From: WTXA01 sp964415195
GTDB lineage: Bacteria; Bacillota; TC1
Assembly: GCA_964415195.1 (NCBI GenBank)
Contig: CAYPYD010000005.1
Span: forward strand, 1 to 64,000
Length of the DNA: 64,000 nt
Direction of reading: 5' to 3'
Made by a program: the position numbers and the translations under genes. Shown here piece after piece: positions 1-7,986 of this stretch (the first letter of the stretch is position 1; every line of letters begins with the position of its first letter). The notes under the pieces are model-generated. The model searched no databases. It was not told where the DNA came from and worked only from the letters and a program-made list of their open reading frames with translations.

Positions 1-762
1 TATGTAAAAGTATTAAGAGAGTATGCTAAAGCTGGCAATGATGTTGTTATTGGACATGGCTTCGAATTCGGAGATCCAGCACTAGAAGTTGCTAAGGAAT
101 TTCCAGATGTACAATTCATTGTTACAAGTACAAATGTAACTAACAACAAAAATGTTGGTTCGATCAACAATAACTATCTACAAGCTGGTTTCTTACAAGG
201 TGCTTTTGCAGCTTTAATGTCAAAAACTGGTACTGTTGCACACGTAGGCGGATTAAATATTCCACCAATTGTAAACAATGCTAAAGGTTTTGAAGCAGGA
301 GCTAAATACATCAACCCTAACATTAAAGTACTTGGTACTATAACTGGTAGCGGAGATGATGTTAACAAAGCTAAGGAGCAAGCATTAACTTTCATCGCAC
401 AAGGTGCTGATATTGTTATGGCTAATGCTAATGCAGCTGGTAGAGGAGTTTACGTAGCAGCAACAGAAAAAGGTGTATGGGCCGTAGCTTCAATATATGC
501 AGAATATGATGCTTACGATAAAGCTTTAATAGCTTGTTCAAAAGCTGATATGTCATCTGCCTTATATACTGCTGTAAAACAAATTCAAGATGGCACATAC
601 AAGGTTCAATTTAACTTAATGGGAATCAAAGAAGGCATCGTAGGATTTAACTTCAGCCCTAAGTTAGAGTCAAATATCCCAGCTGATGTTAAAGCAAAAA
701 TGGCTGACCTTGAGAAAAAACTAGGTTCTAATGAAATTGATGTAACAAAATTAGTAAAATAG
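1..762 (+). CDS. BMP-family basic membrane lipoprotein / ABC substrate-binding protein, copy 1 (5' end outside window)
   Basis: The reading frame is open from base 1 to a TAG at 760-762, so 253 residues of the C-terminal part are visible. It aligns along its whole length with the complete second copy at 3170-4150: both share GNDVVIGHGFEF, the AGFLxGAFAALM segment and GLNIPPI near the middle. This is the PnrA/BmpA/Med family of periplasmic binding lipoproteins (PF02608), known members of which bind purine nucleosides. The missing part is about the first 75 residues, including signal peptide and lipobox. A MerR regulator follows, but no ABC ATPase or permease gene follows within the window. Family assignment is secure; the ligand is inferred, with the neighbouring deaminase favouring a purine. 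Confidence 0.88.
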   Translation, partial: YVKVLREYAKAGNDVVIGHGFEFGDPALEVAKEFPDVQFIVTSTNVTNNKNVGSINNNYLQAGFLQGAFAALMSKTGTVAHVGGLNIPPIVNNAKGFEAGAKYINPNIKVLGTITGSGDDVNKAKEQALTFIAQGADIVMANANAAGRGVYVAATEKGVWAVASIYAEYDAYDKALIACSKADMSSALYTAVKQIQDGTYKVQFNLMGIKEGIVGFNFSPKLESNIPADVKAKMADLEKKLGSNEIDVTKLVK

Positions 763-805
763 AAGACTTATAAAACTTAATATTAATTAAAAATTTAAAA
801 TTTTT

Positions 806-831
806 GGGGTGCTGATTTATTTCGGCACCCC
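806..831 (+). terminator. Hairpin between SBP copy 1 and the first MerR gene
   Basis: The arms GGGGTGC (806-812) and GCACCCC (825-831) pair perfectly across a 12-base loop, 44 bases after the SBP stop. There is no downstream T-tract, and the RBS of the next gene follows about 10 bases later. It may be an attenuator or an mRNA-stabilising 3' hairpin that lowers regulator expression relative to the SBP, rather than a full terminator. The second cassette copy has a hairpin at the same place. Confidence 0.5.
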
Positions 832-852
832 TATAAAAATAAGGTGAATAAT

Positions 853-1608
853 ATGGATCAACTTTTTAGCATTGGTGAATTGTGCAAACAATTTAAGCTT
901 AACGTACAGACTATAAGATTTTATGATACCATAGGTCTGCTGAAACCACATAAAGTGGATCCAGATACTAATTATCGCTACTATAATTTCGATCAAGTCT
1001 GTAGGTTGGCATCAATTGTATACTTGAAAAAAATTGGATATTCTCTTAAAGAAATTGAATATTATCTAGATTCTATAGACATTGATTATACATTAAATAA
1101 ACTTGAAGAACAGTCTTTTAGATTAAATGAACAATGGGCTAAGATTTTTTCAATAGATAGAGCTATAAAAAGAAAGATCAGCTTCATTAGAAGAGAAATG
1201 CCTAAAATAAGCAATCAATATTCTATGAAATATTTCGAAGAACGGAAATACATACCTATAGGTCTACTTCAGGAAATATATTCAGCTGAAAAATACTATT
1301 TTTACCCATCAATAGCATTTTATAAAGGTAGTGAGAAATGGTTTGGAGTCTACATTGAAGATGTAGAAGAAATAGAATTTAATAAGGATTCTGTACAAAG
1401 CATACCAGCAGGTCAATACTACTGTGGATATCATATAGGACCTTATACTGACGAATTTAAAACAATTGAATTAATCCGTGAAAGTGCTAAAGGAAAATAT
1501 ATTCTTGATGAACTTAGTGCTAATTTTAATATAATCGATGCTTTTGTTGAAAAAGATACATCGAAATTCATAGTTGAAGTCCAGATTAGAATATTAGAAA
1601 CATTGTAA
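853..1608 (+). CDS. MerR-family transcriptional regulator, copy 1
   Basis: The protein has 251 residues. The N-terminal winged-helix MerR domain (about residues 1-75) shows the typical FSIGELCKQF, the QTIRFYDTIGLLKP segment and YRYYNFDQ. A linker helix follows, then a C-terminal domain resembling the BmrR/GyrI-like effector-binding fold. The ATG at 853 is chosen because AAGGTG (841-846) sits six bases upstream; an in-frame GTG at 844 overlaps that RBS. MerR activators bind a dyad between widely spaced -35 and -10 boxes, and exactly such a promoter lies just downstream at 1685-1715. The gene is paired with the upstream SBP and duplicated at 4251-4985. The effector is unknown; a purine-type ligand is a guess from context. 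Confidence 0.87.
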   Translation: MDQLFSIGELCKQFKLNVQTIRFYDTIGLLKPHKVDPDTNYRYYNFDQVCRLASIVYLKKIGYSLKEIEYYLDSIDIDYTLNKLEEQSFRLNEQWAKIFSIDRAIKRKISFIRREMPKISNQYSMKYFEERKYIPIGLLQEIYSAEKYYFYPSIAFYKGSEKWFGVYIEDVEEIEFNKDSVQSIPAGQYYCGYHIGPYTDEFKTIELIRESAKGKYILDELSANFNIIDAFVEKDTSKFIVEVQIRILETL

Positions 1609-1610
1609 AA

Positions 1611-1650
1611 AAGGACCTAAGATTAATAATAAATCTTAGGTCCTTTCATT
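1611..1650 (+). terminator. Rho-independent terminator after MerR copy 1
   Basis: A perfect 14 bp stem (1611-1624 with 1632-1645) encloses the loop AATAATA and is followed by TTCATTTT. It starts two bases after the MerR stop codon and separates cassette copy 1 from the amidohydrolase operon. Confidence 0.9.
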
Positions 1651-1684
1651 TTGATAAAAATATTATTTAAAAAATTAATAAAGC

Positions 1685-1715
1685 TTGACCTTCCAGTTAC
1701 TGGAACTATTATTAT
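1685..1715 (+). promoter_or_regulatory. MerR-type promoter/operator of the amidohydrolase-SBP-MerR operon
   Basis: TTGACC (1685-1690) is separated by 19 bases from TATTAT (1710-1715). The spacer contains a perfect dyad, TTCCAGT-T-ACTGGAA (1691-1705). A long 19-20 bp spacer carrying a dyad is the known architecture of MerR-family-activated promoters (MerR, CueR, BmrR). MerR-family genes lie on both sides, so one or both products probably act here. A 16 bp spacing to an overlapping TATTAT (1707-1712) is also possible, which leaves the exact -10 uncertain. Confidence 0.7.
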
Positions 1716-1746
1716 TAATACAACAACAAACTTCAAAGGAGGCATT

Positions 1747-3135
1747 ATGAACGACATATTAATCAAAAATGCTAAAGCAATAGTTACTTGTAACGAAACA
1801 GATGATGTATTATGGAATACCGATATTTTAATTAAAAATGGAATTATTAAAAAAATAGGCAAGAATATTGAAGCTGATGGCATTGAAAAATTAGATGCAT
1901 CAGGTAAATTTATTTATCCGGGCTTAGTAAATACCCATCACCATTTCTTTCAAACATTTGTAAGAAATTTGGTCGCTGTAGACTACATAAATCTTCATGT
2001 AGTAGATTGGCTAGAAGTTATTTATAAGATTTTCAAACTAATAGATGAAGAGGTAATATACTACTCATCAATGACTGCAATGGCTGACCTTGTAAAACAC
2101 GGTTGTACTACCGCATTTGACCATCAATACTGTTATACGAAAATTTCTGGCAAGAACCTTGTTGACAGACAAATGGAAGCAGCTGAAAAAATAGGAATCA
2201 GATACCATGCAGGTCGAGGAGCAAATACACTGCCAATTTCAAAAGGCAGCAACATACCTGATGAAATGGTTGAAACTACCGATGAATTCTTATCAGATTG
2301 TGAACGACTGATTAATAAATATCATGATCCAGATCCATTTTCTATGAAACAGATAGTAATTGCTCCATGTCAGCCAATAAACAGCTATAAAGAGACTTTT
2401 ATTGATTCAATAAAATTAGCCCGATCAAAAAATGTTTTACTTCATACACACCTAGGTGAAGGTGAAAATGAAATCATGCTGGAGAAAACTGGAAGAAGAA
2501 CTCTAGATTGGTGTGACGACATCGGCTTTATAGGGAAAGATGTCTGGTATGCCCATGGATGGGAACTGTTACCTGAAGAATACAAGAAAATGGGTAAAAC
2601 TGGTACAGGAGTTTCCCATTGTCCTGCTCCGGCAGTTCTAGGAGGTCACAACATTCTTGATATGATTAGTATGCAGAAGGAGAATGTATTAATAAGTCTT
2701 GGATGTGACGGTTCGGCAACTAATGATAGTTCAAATCTTCTTGATTCTCTAAGAATGGCATTTATAATGCAAGCTTACTTCAGTAAGGAAAGAGGCGGTG
2801 CTATTACACCGTATGAACTATTGAAAATCGCTACAGTAAACGGTGCAAAGACTCTTGGTAGGGACAAACTTGGCTCATTAGAAGTAGATAAAGGGGCAGA
2901 CTTGTTTATGATTGATACAGAATCATTAGAATTAACAGGAGCTCTGCATGATCCCAAAAATATACTAGCCAGAACAGGCGTTACAGGTCCAGTCTGGCTG
3001 ACAATGATAAATGGTAAAGTAGTATATAAAGGAGGTGTTCTGACAGGTATAGATGAATACGAATTATCCAGAGAAGGTGAAAGGATATGCGATAAAGTAT
3101 TAAGAAGCAAATCTGATTCATTCCCTAAGTGGTAA
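1747..3135 (+). CDS. Amidohydrolase, 8-oxoguanine-deaminase/AtzB-like
   Basis: The protein has 462 residues and belongs to the metal-dependent amidohydrolase superfamily (COG0402, SsnA/TrzA/guanine-deaminase relatives). Metal and catalytic positions are visible: the H64-x-H66 motif in NTHHHFFQT, H235 in THLGE, H270 in YAHGWE and D321 in GCDGSATND. The GxDGSAxNDSSNL block and the following helix resemble the 8-oxoguanine deaminase/hydroxyatrazine hydrolase subgroup, so deamination of an oxidised or dietary purine or another N-heterocycle is likely. AAAGGAGG (1735-1742) ends four bases before the ATG at 1747; the longer frame from 1651 begins inside the terminator/promoter region and is rejected. 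It is cotranscribed with SBP copy 2. Exact substrate unproven. Confidence 0.85.
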   Translation: MNDILIKNAKAIVTCNETDDVLWNTDILIKNGIIKKIGKNIEADGIEKLDASGKFIYPGLVNTHHHFFQTFVRNLVAVDYINLHVVDWLEVIYKIFKLIDEEVIYYSSMTAMADLVKHGCTTAFDHQYCYTKISGKNLVDRQMEAAEKIGIRYHAGRGANTLPISKGSNIPDEMVETTDEFLSDCERLINKYHDPDPFSMKQIVIAPCQPINSYKETFIDSIKLARSKNVLLHTHLGEGENEIMLEKTGRRTLDWCDDIGFIGKDVWYAHGWELLPEEYKKMGKTGTGVSHCPAPAVLGGHNILDMISMQKENVLISLGCDGSATNDSSNLLDSLRMAFIMQAYFSKERGGAITPYELLKIATVNGAKTLGRDKLGSLEVDKGADLFMIDTESLELTGALHDPKNILARTGVTGPVWLTMINGKVVYKGGVLTGIDEYELSREGERICDKVLRSKSDSFPKW

Positions 3136-3169
3136 TCACAATTAAATTAAAAGTAGGAGGTAAGATCAA

Positions 3170-4150
3170 ATGAAAAAAATTATTATTATATTTATTACTA
3201 TGTTACTAGCTTTAGCTGTTATTGGATGTGGTAAAACTGAAGAAAAAGCTGAGCAATTAAAGGTAGCCTTAGCTATACCAGGTGCAAAGACAGATGGAGG
3301 TTGGAGCCAGGTAGCTTACACTGGTCTATTGATGATTGAAGATGAATTAGATGCTGATGTTTCAGTAAATGAAAATACTCAGCCTGCAGATTATGAAAGA
3401 ATTCTTCGAGATTATGCTAAAGATGGCAATGATGTAGTCATCGGTCATGGTTTTGAATTTTCAGATGCTGCACTCACTGTTGGCAAGGAATTTCCTGACA
3501 CAATCTTTATTGTTACAAGCTCTGATGTTACAAATGATAAAAATGTCGGATCAATAAGCAACTATTATCAACAAGCAGGTTTCTTGAAAGGTGCATTTGC
3601 GGCATTAATGACAAAATCTAATATAGTAGGCGGAATCGGAGGTCTTAACATACCGCCAATTGCCAATGATATTAAAGGATTTGAGGCAGGAGCCAAATAT
3701 ATAAATCCTAATGTAAAGGTATTAACCGCAATCATCGGTAGTGATGATGTAAACAAAGCTAAAGAGCAAGGCTTGACCTTCGCTAGCCAAGGTGCTGATA
3801 TATTAATGGGTAATGCTAATGCAGCAAGCCAAGGAGTTTATCTAGCAGCAGAAGAGAAGGGGTTGTTTTCAATAGCTTCCATCTTTGCAGAATATGATAA
3901 ATTTGACAAGACTCTTATCGCTTGTGCACCAGCAGATATGTCTAAAGCAATTTTCACTACAGTTGAAAATATAAGCAATGATAAGTATAAAGCTGGATTT
4001 GAATTAATGGGAGTTAAGCAAGGTATAATCGACTTTACCTACAGCGGAAAACTGGGCTCTAAAGTTCCTAAAGATGTCATGGATAAAATGACTGAAATTA
4101 AAGAACAGATGTCATCAGGTAAATTAGATGTTATGAAATATGTAAAATAA
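3170..4150 (+). CDS. BMP-family basic membrane lipoprotein / substrate-binding protein, copy 2
   Basis: The complete gene encodes 326 residues. A lipoprotein signal peptide with hydrophobic core and lipobox AVIGC predicts lipidation at C20, so the mature protein should be anchored outside the membrane. The remainder is a PF02608 binding fold (about 30-326), closely similar to copy 1. AGGAGG lies eight bases upstream of the ATG. It follows the amidohydrolase by 34 bases and is followed by a hairpin and a MerR gene. Members of this family bind purine nucleosides or other small ligands for an ABC importer, yet no ATPase or permease is encoded here; the permease is elsewhere, or the protein serves as a sensor. 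Ligand is inferred. Confidence 0.9.
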   Translation: MKKIIIIFITMLLALAVIGCGKTEEKAEQLKVALAIPGAKTDGGWSQVAYTGLLMIEDELDADVSVNENTQPADYERILRDYAKDGNDVVIGHGFEFSDAALTVGKEFPDTIFIVTSSDVTNDKNVGSISNYYQQAGFLKGAFAALMTKSNIVGGIGGLNIPPIANDIKGFEAGAKYINPNVKVLTAIIGSDDVNKAKEQGLTFASQGADILMGNANAASQGVYLAAEEKGLFSIASIFAEYDKFDKTLIACAPADMSKAIFTTVENISNDKYKAGFELMGVKQGIIDFTYSGKLGSKVPKDVMDKMTEIKEQMSSGKLDVMKYVK

Positions 4151-4194
4151 TTTCACTATATAAAGATTATAATATTTAAAGAATGTGTTAAAAT

Positions 4195-4220
4195 AAGTGC
4201 AGGATATTAATCCTGCACTT
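4195..4220 (+). terminator. Hairpin between SBP copy 2 and the second MerR gene
   Basis: A perfect 10 bp stem (4195-4204 with 4211-4220) encloses the loop TATTAA and is followed by AAATTTATTT. It occupies the same place as the hairpin after SBP copy 1, although the sequence differs. It is probably a partial terminator that sets a high SBP to low regulator ratio. Confidence 0.6.
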
Positions 4221-4250
4221 AAATTTATTTGATAGAGATGGATGAATAAT

Positions 4251-4985
4251 ATGATTAAAGATTATTTTACTATTGGAGAACTTAGCGATCTTTTTAACAT
4301 TAATACAAAAACGCTACGCTACTATGACGAAGTTGGTTTGTTTAAACCAGTCAAAAGAGATCCGGATACAGGTTACAGATATTATAAATTCAATCAGTTG
4401 TATGAGTTAGCAAGTATACGTTATTTGAGAAAACTTGAATATTCAATACAAAACATTAATAACTATATGAAATCAAGAAAAGTCGATACTGTTCTTGAAA
4501 AATTCAAAGAACAGTCACAAGCTTTACATGAGAAATGGGACGAACTTATTAGAATAGACAATATTATACAAAGAAAAATCCTATTTATTGAAAATGAACT
4601 GCCAAAAGTAAATTTTGATCAATTTGAAAAAAGGCATTATGGCAATAGAAAATTTATGCTAATTGGTAATGAGGATGAATTATATAAATCAGATATTTTC
4701 TATTTTTACCCAACAATAGCTTTTATTGGAAATGAAAAGACCTTTGGTTCATATTTATTGGATGATAATGAAAGTAATAATTCATTTATACCAGAGGGTG
4801 ATTTTCTTTGTGGTTATCATAGAGGAACTTATGAAACTATATCGGAGACAATAAATAAAATATATGATAAGAATGAAGCTTATAAATTAGATGATAAAGC
4901 AATCAACTTTAATATTATTGATCAGTTTGTAGAGAGTGATGTAGATAATTATATAACTTGTATTCAAATAAGAATAATTAAATAA
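4251..4985 (+). CDS. MerR-family transcriptional regulator, copy 2
   Basis: This 244-residue protein is a paralogue of the regulator at 853-1608. It shares an N-terminal MerR helix-turn-helix (FTIGELSDLF, RYYDEVGLFKP, YRYYKFNQ) and an effector-like C-terminal domain (FYFYPTIAF, LCGYHRGTY) aligned to copy 1. The start is chosen by analogy: both genes carry the block GAATAATATG, and in copy 1 the RBS fixes the second Met. An upstream ATG at 4242 is the alternative. It closes the amidohydrolase operon. Autoregulation through the operator at 1685-1715 is likely but not shown. Confidence 0.85.
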   Translation: MIKDYFTIGELSDLFNINTKTLRYYDEVGLFKPVKRDPDTGYRYYKFNQLYELASIRYLRKLEYSIQNINNYMKSRKVDTVLEKFKEQSQALHEKWDELIRIDNIIQRKILFIENELPKVNFDQFEKRHYGNRKFMLIGNEDELYKSDIFYFYPTIAFIGNEKTFGSYLLDDNESNNSFIPEGDFLCGYHRGTYETISETINKIYDKNEAYKLDDKAINFNIIDQFVESDVDNYITCIQIRIIK

Positions 4986-5042
4986 ATCAATATCACAATA
5001 ACCGATAATATATATTATGTAAACTAAATAAAGAATCATATA

Positions 5043-5079
5043 ATAAGACTCAAATATACTTGTTATACTTGAGTCTTAT
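5043..5079. terminator. Bidirectional terminator between MerR copy 2 and the EamA transporter
   Basis: A perfect 11 bp stem (5043-5053 with 5069-5079) encloses a 15-base loop. It lies between the ends of two convergent genes, with T-rich sequence on the minus-strand exit side. Confidence 0.65.
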
Positions 5080-5091
5080 GCTTATAGCAAC

Positions 5092-5997
5092 TTATCCTTC
5101 TAAGGCTATAAACTTATCTGTCTTTGCTATTAGAAATATTGCAGTTAAAATAAATACAAAACCTACAATCTGTAATGGCATTAACTTTTCAGATAAGATT
5201 AAGGATGCTAAAATAACTGATAATACTGGTTCAAAGTTGGCAAATATCATTATCTCTCCTGCTTCTAGATAATTCATACTTTTCATGAAGAAGTAGTTGC
5301 CAAAACCAAAAATCATAGCACCATATAAGAACACCCATATAAGTAGGTTTAAATTATTACTGATTAAAGCAGGCCAATCAAAAAACAACAATATTGGTGA
5401 TACAGTTATAGACCCTATTAGTATATAGAAGAAGTTTAAATTCCAGCTATCATACCTGGCACTAAGTTTTTTTCCAATTACGCTGAAAAATCCATAACTT
5501 ATACCTGAACCTATACCAAACAAAAAGCCAATGAAATTAAATTCAAAGCTACTTCCACTCGATCCTAATGCTACTGCTACAGTCCCTAGTAGTACTAATA
5601 AAACCGCAATTAATTTATTTCTAGTAATTTTTTCCTTAAGATAAAAATGAGATAGGATTACTGTGAAAGCTGGTGCTGTATATAGATATATGATACCTTG
5701 ACTAGCTCCTAGCAGGCTAAATGAATAGGATAAAGTAATTGCAAACATTGCACCACCAACTATTCCTAAAACCAGCCATAAAGGTAGATCCTTTTTATCG
5801 AAATGAAGTTTTTTTCTCATAACCATTATCATAATACTTAAAGTTATAAATCCTGATATTAATTTTAAGGCAGCTAATAAAATTGGGCTGAAGCCGGCGA
5901 TTAATACTGATCTAGCTATAACACTCTGCCCTGAATATATAAGTACTGACAAAAATACCAAGGCAAAGCCTTTAAAACGAGTTTTTTTTGTTTCCAT
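5092..5997 (-). CDS. EamA/DMT-superfamily transporter
   Basis: The 301-residue hydrophobic protein has about ten membrane segments arranged as two EamA repeats (roughly 8-140 and 150-292). The repeats are marked by GFSPILLAALKLISGF in the first half and the AGEIMIFANFEPVLSVI stretch near residues 246-262. These proteins export or import small metabolites such as amino acids, purines or drugs; the substrate cannot be read from the sequence. GAAGG lies ten or so bases upstream of the ATG. It is the last gene of a minus-strand cluster behind the antiporter gene, 34 bases away. Confidence 0.85.
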   Translation of the reverse strand: METKKTRFKGFALVFLSVLIYSGQSVIARSVLIAGFSPILLAALKLISGFITLSIMIMVMRKKLHFDKKDLPLWLVLGIVGGAMFAITLSYSFSLLGASQGIIYLYTAPAFTVILSHFYLKEKITRNKLIAVLLVLLGTVAVALGSSGSSFEFNFIGFLFGIGSGISYGFFSVIGKKLSARYDSWNLNFFYILIGSITVSPILLFFDWPALISNNLNLLIWVFLYGAMIFGFGNYFFMKSMNYLEAGEIMIFANFEPVLSVILASLILSEKLMPLQIVGFVFILTAIFLIAKTDKFIALEG

Positions 5998-6031
5998 AAT
6001 ACACCAATCCTTCTATATTTAGTTACTATAA

Positions 6032-7207
6032 TCAAGAAATAGGACTACTATTATTAAAATACCTATCTAAAAATATTGATCCAAAAGGTGCAAAAATTAA
6101 AATTGAAATAATAGAAATTACTAAAATATCTTCTCCTCCTACTATTCCTAATCCTAACGGTATATAGCCTAATGCAGCTTGAATTGTACCTTTTGGACTA
6201 AAGGAAAGAACATATAGTCTTTTTTCAAATTTACTATAATCATAGAAATTAATTACAATAATGACACCTAGAGAAATGAAAAATTGTATAATAAATAAGG
6301 CTGTAAAATGCGAAATACTGACTTGTCTTAAGATCTCTAAATTGAGACCTGCTCCAACCAGTGTAAATAAAAATAATTCACCTAAATTCCAGATTTTTTT
6401 AAAAGGTATAATTATAGTATTCGCAAGTTCTTTAGATTTATATCTAATAAACATCGAAAAAATTACAACTAACAATATAGCTGAAAAAGGTAAAAAATCA
6501 CTAATGCTAATTTCTAATAAAACAATGAAACAGCATATTATAAAAAATATGAAACTTATTAGTTTTCTATTTATTTTATATTTCTTTTCAATAAAAATGA
6601 TTAATATTGTCATTAAATAAGCAATGAGAACTTCTAAAACTAAAATAATAGGAATAAACATCGAATAATTAAATACATTTGAATTGTTTTTCAACCAAAA
6701 TAAAATTATCGGAAAAATAAATAGTAAAAGTATATCATTAATAATTATAGATGAAAAAATAATTTGAGGAATTTGTTTAAAATCAGGTTTTTCTTCAATA
6801 ATTCTCAACATTCTAGGTAGTACAATTGCAGGTGCAACACCACATATTACTACTCCTACTAAAATTGATTCCAATAAACCTAATTTTAGAAAAAAATTTC
6901 CAACATAAATACTCGACATAATTCCTAAAAGACTAGGAATCAGTGATAAAGCAACTATTTTCACTTTATTAGTTTTCAAATCTTCTAGTTGTATGGATAA
7001 GCCGGAAATTACAAGTATCAGCATCAAAGCAAGTTGTTTAATAACACTAGAATTTAACATTATTAATTCATCTAACCCGTTAAGAACATTAGGACCAATT
7101 AATATGCCTGCTAAAATATATCCCAATATATGAGGAAGCTTGAGCATTTTTGCCAAAAAACTAAATATATAACCAAAAAATATAATGATAATTATTGATA
7201 AAATCAT
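6032..7207 (-). CDS. Kef/CPA2-type cation:proton antiporter
   Basis: The product is a 391-residue integral membrane protein with about 12 predicted segments. Its N-terminal LPHILGYILAGILIGP motif is characteristic of the CPA2 sodium/hydrogen exchanger domain (PF00999). It lacks the C-terminal TrkA-N/RCK regulatory domain of KefB/KefC, so it is the short, membrane-only form. The ATG at 7207 is preferred, nine bases downstream of the exoA stop and with a weak AGG in front. The frame extends to a TTG at 7246 inside exoA, which is less likely. Ion specificity (Na+ or K+) cannot be assigned. Confidence 0.82.
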   Translation of the reverse strand: MILSIIIIIFFGYIFSFLAKMLKLPHILGYILAGILIGPNVLNGLDELIMLNSSVIKQLALMLILVISGLSIQLEDLKTNKVKIVALSLIPSLLGIMSSIYVGNFFLKLGLLESILVGVVICGVAPAIVLPRMLRIIEEKPDFKQIPQIIFSSIIINDILLLFIFPIILFWLKNNSNVFNYSMFIPIILVLEVLIAYLMTILIIFIEKKYKINRKLISFIFFIICCFIVLLEISISDFLPFSAILLVVIFSMFIRYKSKELANTIIIPFKKIWNLGELFLFTLVGAGLNLEILRQVSISHFTALFIIQFFISLGVIIVINFYDYSKFEKRLYVLSFSPKGTIQAALGYIPLGLGIVGGEDILVISIISILIFAPFGSIFLDRYFNNSSPIS

Positions 7208-7215
7208 TTTATAGC

Positions 7216-7971
7216 CTATATTGAAATTTTCAATGATACAGGACAATGATCACTTCCCATAACATTATCATGAATAACAAAATCAATAATAGAATCCTTT
7301 AACCTTTCTGATACTAGAAAATAATCAATTCTCCAGCCAGCGTTTGTAGCTCTAGCATTAAATCTATAGGACCACCAAGTATATTTATCTATTTCATTAG
7401 GATACAAATATCTAAAGCTATCAACAAATCCAGCATCTAACAATTCAGAGAACTTTTTTCTTTCTTGATCAGAAAAACCTGCATTGTTTCGATTTGCTTT
7501 AGGATGTTTTAAATCGATTTCCTTATGTGCAACATTTAGATCACCACATACTATAACAGGCTTAATAGAGTCTAGTTTTACAAGATAATTTCTAAATGCA
7601 TCTTCCCATTCGATTCTATAATCAATTCTAGCTAATTTATCTTTTGCGTTTGGAGTATAAACATCAACAAAGTAGAATTTGTCGTATTCAAGAGTGATTA
7701 CTCTCCCTTCCTTATCATGTTCTTCTATGCCAATACCTATACTTGAGCTTATAGGATCTGCTTTAGTAAATACTGCTGTACCGGAATAACCTTTTTTCTC
7801 AGCACTATTCCAAAATTCTTTATATTCTAGTAAATCTATAACTGCTTGTCCTCTTTCCATTTTGGTTTCTTGTAAAGCAATTATATCTGGATTATTATCA
7901 TGTAAAAAATCCATAAAACCTTTATTTAAGGCTGCTCGTAATCCATTAACATTCCAACTAGTAAATATCAT
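7216..7971 (-). CDS. exoA: Exodeoxyribonuclease III
   Basis: The 251-residue protein covers the full endonuclease/exonuclease/phosphatase fold. The family motifs are present: SWNVNGLRA at the start, LQETK (metal-binding Glu), the GDLNVAH segment, WRIDYFLVS, and a C-terminal GSDHCPVSL containing the catalytic Asp-His. It repairs abasic sites and trims 3' ends in base excision repair. AGGAG lies upstream of the ATG. It sits directly downstream of rarA, with a 15-base gap, in a DNA-repair and translation gene cluster. Confidence 0.96.
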   Translation of the reverse strand: MIFTSWNVNGLRAALNKGFMDFLHDNNPDIIALQETKMERGQAVIDLLEYKEFWNSAEKKGYSGTAVFTKADPISSSIGIGIEEHDKEGRVITLEYDKFYFVDVYTPNAKDKLARIDYRIEWEDAFRNYLVKLDSIKPVIVCGDLNVAHKEIDLKHPKANRNNAGFSDQERKKFSELLDAGFVDSFRYLYPNEIDKYTWWSYRFNARATNAGWRIDYFLVSERLKDSIIDFVIHDNVMGSDHCPVSLKISI

Positions 7972-7986
7972 TAAAATCTACTCCTA

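Noticed and set aside
1651..1746. N-terminal extension of the amidohydrolase
   Set aside because: It would begin in the terminator and run through promoter and operator; AAAGGAGG fixes the start at 1747.
6261..6620. Plus-strand open frame within the antiporter gene
   Set aside because: It is antisense to a well-supported membrane protein gene, has no RBS and no recognisable domain.
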